Origin: Tepidiphilus sp.
Lineage (GTDB): Bacteria > Pseudomonadota > Gammaproteobacteria > Burkholderiales > Rhodocyclaceae
Direction: 5' to 3'
Assembly (NCBI GenBank): GCA_028684345.1
Contig: JAQUGB010000097.1
Span: 1-6,599, forward strand
DNA length: 6,599 nucleotides
A model generated the notes under the pieces. That model was not told the origin of the DNA. It saw only the letters and a program-made list of their open reading frames with translations, and did no database searches. Positions 6,076-6,599 of the stretch are shown here, piece by piece. Position 1 is the stretch's first letter. Each line of letters starts with the position of its first letter. Both the position numbers and the translations under genes were made by a program.

Positions 6076-6158
6076 GCCGGGAGAGGGAGTCGAACCCTCA
6101 CGGTGTTGCCACCGGCGGATTTTGAGTCCGCTGCGTCTACCTGTTCCGCCATCCCGGC
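6075..6158 (-). tRNA. tRNA-Leu, anticodon CAA
   Basis: The minus strand folds into a complete class II tRNA of 84 nt. The acceptor stem is GCCGGGA with TCCCGGC and discriminator A. The D-arm begins GGCGG and carries GGTAGAC. The anticodon stem GCGGA/TCCGC closes the loop CTCAAAA, giving CAA at 6124-6122, which reads UUG. The long variable arm CGGTG-GCAA-CACCG (6114-6101) and the T-arm GAGGG-TTCGACT-CCCTC are intact. The long variable arm and A discriminator are as expected for leucine. The 3' CCA is not encoded: the discriminator is followed by TTCT, so CCA must be added by the nucleotidyltransferase. Confidence 0.97.
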
Positions 6159-6169
6159 GCGGAAGAAAG

Positions 6170-6197
6170 ATTATATGCAAGAACCCAGCCTGCGCAA
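6170..6197 (-). promoter_or_regulatory. Promoter of tRNA-Leu, inside the start of queA
   Basis: On the minus strand a perfect TATAAT (6175-6170) lies 11 bp before the tRNA 5' end, with TTGCGC (6197-6192) 16 bp upstream as a moderate -35. Transcription should begin only about five bases before the mature tRNA. The -10 box shares base pair 6175 with the A of the queA ATG, and the -35 lies over queA codons 6-8. Confidence 0.7.
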
Positions 6198-6599
6198 AGC
6201 CCCGTCGCTGACGGTGCACGACTTCGATTTTTCCCTGCCGCCCGAACTCATCGCTCAGGCGCCGCTGCCCGAGCGCAGCGCAAGCCGTCTGCTCGTGCTC
6301 GACGACGAAGCGCTGCACGACCGGCGCTTTCGCGACCTGCCCGAATTCCTCGAAGCGGGCGACCTGCTCGTCTTCAACGACAGCCGTGTGATCCATGCGC
6401 GGCTGTTCGGACGCAAGGAAAGCGGCGGCGCGGTAGAGGTGCTCGTCGAGCGGCTCGTCGGCACGCAAGAAGCGCTCGCCCAAGTGCGCGCGAGCAAGCC
6501 TCCCCGCCCCGGCATGCGCCTGCGGCTGGAAGAGGCCTTCGAGGTCGAAGTCGTGGGCCGCGACGGCGAGTTCTACCACCTTCGGCTCGTCGGAGAAGG
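6175..6599 (+). CDS. queA: S-adenosylmethionine:tRNA ribosyltransferase-isomerase QueA, N-terminal part (cut by window edge)
   Basis: 141 codons are visible, out of roughly 340-360 usual for QueA. The enzyme transfers and isomerises the ribosyl part of SAM onto 7-aminomethyl-7-deazaguanine at tRNA position 34, forming epoxyqueuosine. Recognition rests on DFDFSLPPELIAQAPLPERS at residues 16-35, SRLLVLD at 37-43, LLVFNDSRVIHARLFG at 64-79 and GGAVEVLVERL at 84-94, all family-typical. The ATG at 6175 gives about a dozen residues before the conserved DFDF; a weak GGAAG lies 9 nt upstream of it. A GTG at 6214 just before HDFDF would give a shorter form closer to E. coli QueA, but no ribosome-binding site precedes it. 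The gene diverges from tRNA-Leu, with only 16 bp between them. Its product acts on tRNAs with GUN anticodons (Tyr, His, Asn, Asp), not on tRNA-Leu. Confidence 0.95.
   Translation, partial: MQEPSLRKAPSLTVHDFDFSLPPELIAQAPLPERSASRLLVLDDEALHDRRFRDLPEFLEAGDLLVFNDSRVIHARLFGRKESGGAVEVLVERLVGTQEALAQVRASKPPRPGMRLRLEEAFEVEVVGRDGEFYHLRLVGE

Noticed and set aside
5646..6152. Minus-strand frame of 168 codons starting MAEQVDAADSKSAGG
   Set aside because: Its first 25 or so codons are the tRNA-Leu gene read as protein, a common false prediction, and the rest crosses the promoter and terminator region.
6075..6158. tRNA-Leu as an attachment site for an integrated element
   Set aside because: I found no second copy of the tRNA 3' end, no integrase and no phage-like gene in the window.
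6083..6211. Plus-strand frame with GEGVEPSRCCHRRILS
   Set aside because: This is the antisense of tRNA-Leu translated, another well-known artefact.

Overview
The window is GC-rich bacterial chromosome, coded mostly on the minus strand. It carries a fatty-acid beta-oxidation gene cluster next to a tRNA gene and a divergent tRNA-modification gene. Gene content, the FadL outer-membrane porin (which implies a Gram-negative cell), the GC-rich codon use and the gene style suggest a proteobacterium. A betaproteobacterium (Rhodocyclales/Hydrogenophilales-like) is my best guess, by impression only.

Layout in the direction of minus-strand transcription (right to left): tRNA-Leu(CAA) at 6158-6075; a 386-bp gene-free stretch (6074-5689) with a possible promoter and a very good intrinsic terminator; a YciA-type acyl-CoA thioesterase (5688-5302); a FadL/OmpP1/TodX outer-membrane channel (5199-3874); a fused 3-hydroxyacyl-CoA dehydrogenase/enoyl-CoA hydratase in the FadN domain order (3698-1317, GTG start); a thiolase (1301-102); and the first 29 codons of another enoyl-CoA hydratase/isomerase (89 to the window edge). 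On the plus strand, queA starts at 6175 and runs off the right edge.

How the genes fit together: FadL would bring long-chain fatty acids or similar hydrophobic substrates across the outer membrane. The FadN-type fusion would hydrate the enoyl-CoA and oxidise the 3-hydroxyacyl-CoA. The thiolase would release acetyl-CoA, and the truncated crotonase-family protein could be a second hydratase or an isomerase. The thioesterase would hydrolyse surplus acyl-CoA and recycle CoA. The last three genes are spaced 17 and 12 nt apart with strong ribosome-binding sites, so they are very probably one operon. fadL and yciA lie upstream in the same direction with gaps of 175 and 102 nt, and I see no convincing terminator in either gap.

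The least ordinary part is 5739-6177. A predicted minus-strand promoter with a 20-bp near-palindrome between its -35 and -10 is followed about 95 nt later by a 9-bp, UUCG-capped terminator with a U7 tract. This could be a small RNA with an unpaired CCCUCCCUCCC anti-Shine-Dalgarno-like tract, or a terminated leader upstream of yciA. Separately, the tRNA-Leu -10 box (TATAAT) shares its last base pair with the queA start codon, so the tRNA promoter lies inside the queA coding sequence, and any queA mRNA with its promoter before the tRNA would carry the tRNA antisense in its leader. None of this amounts to a clearly new system; these are regulatory candidates.
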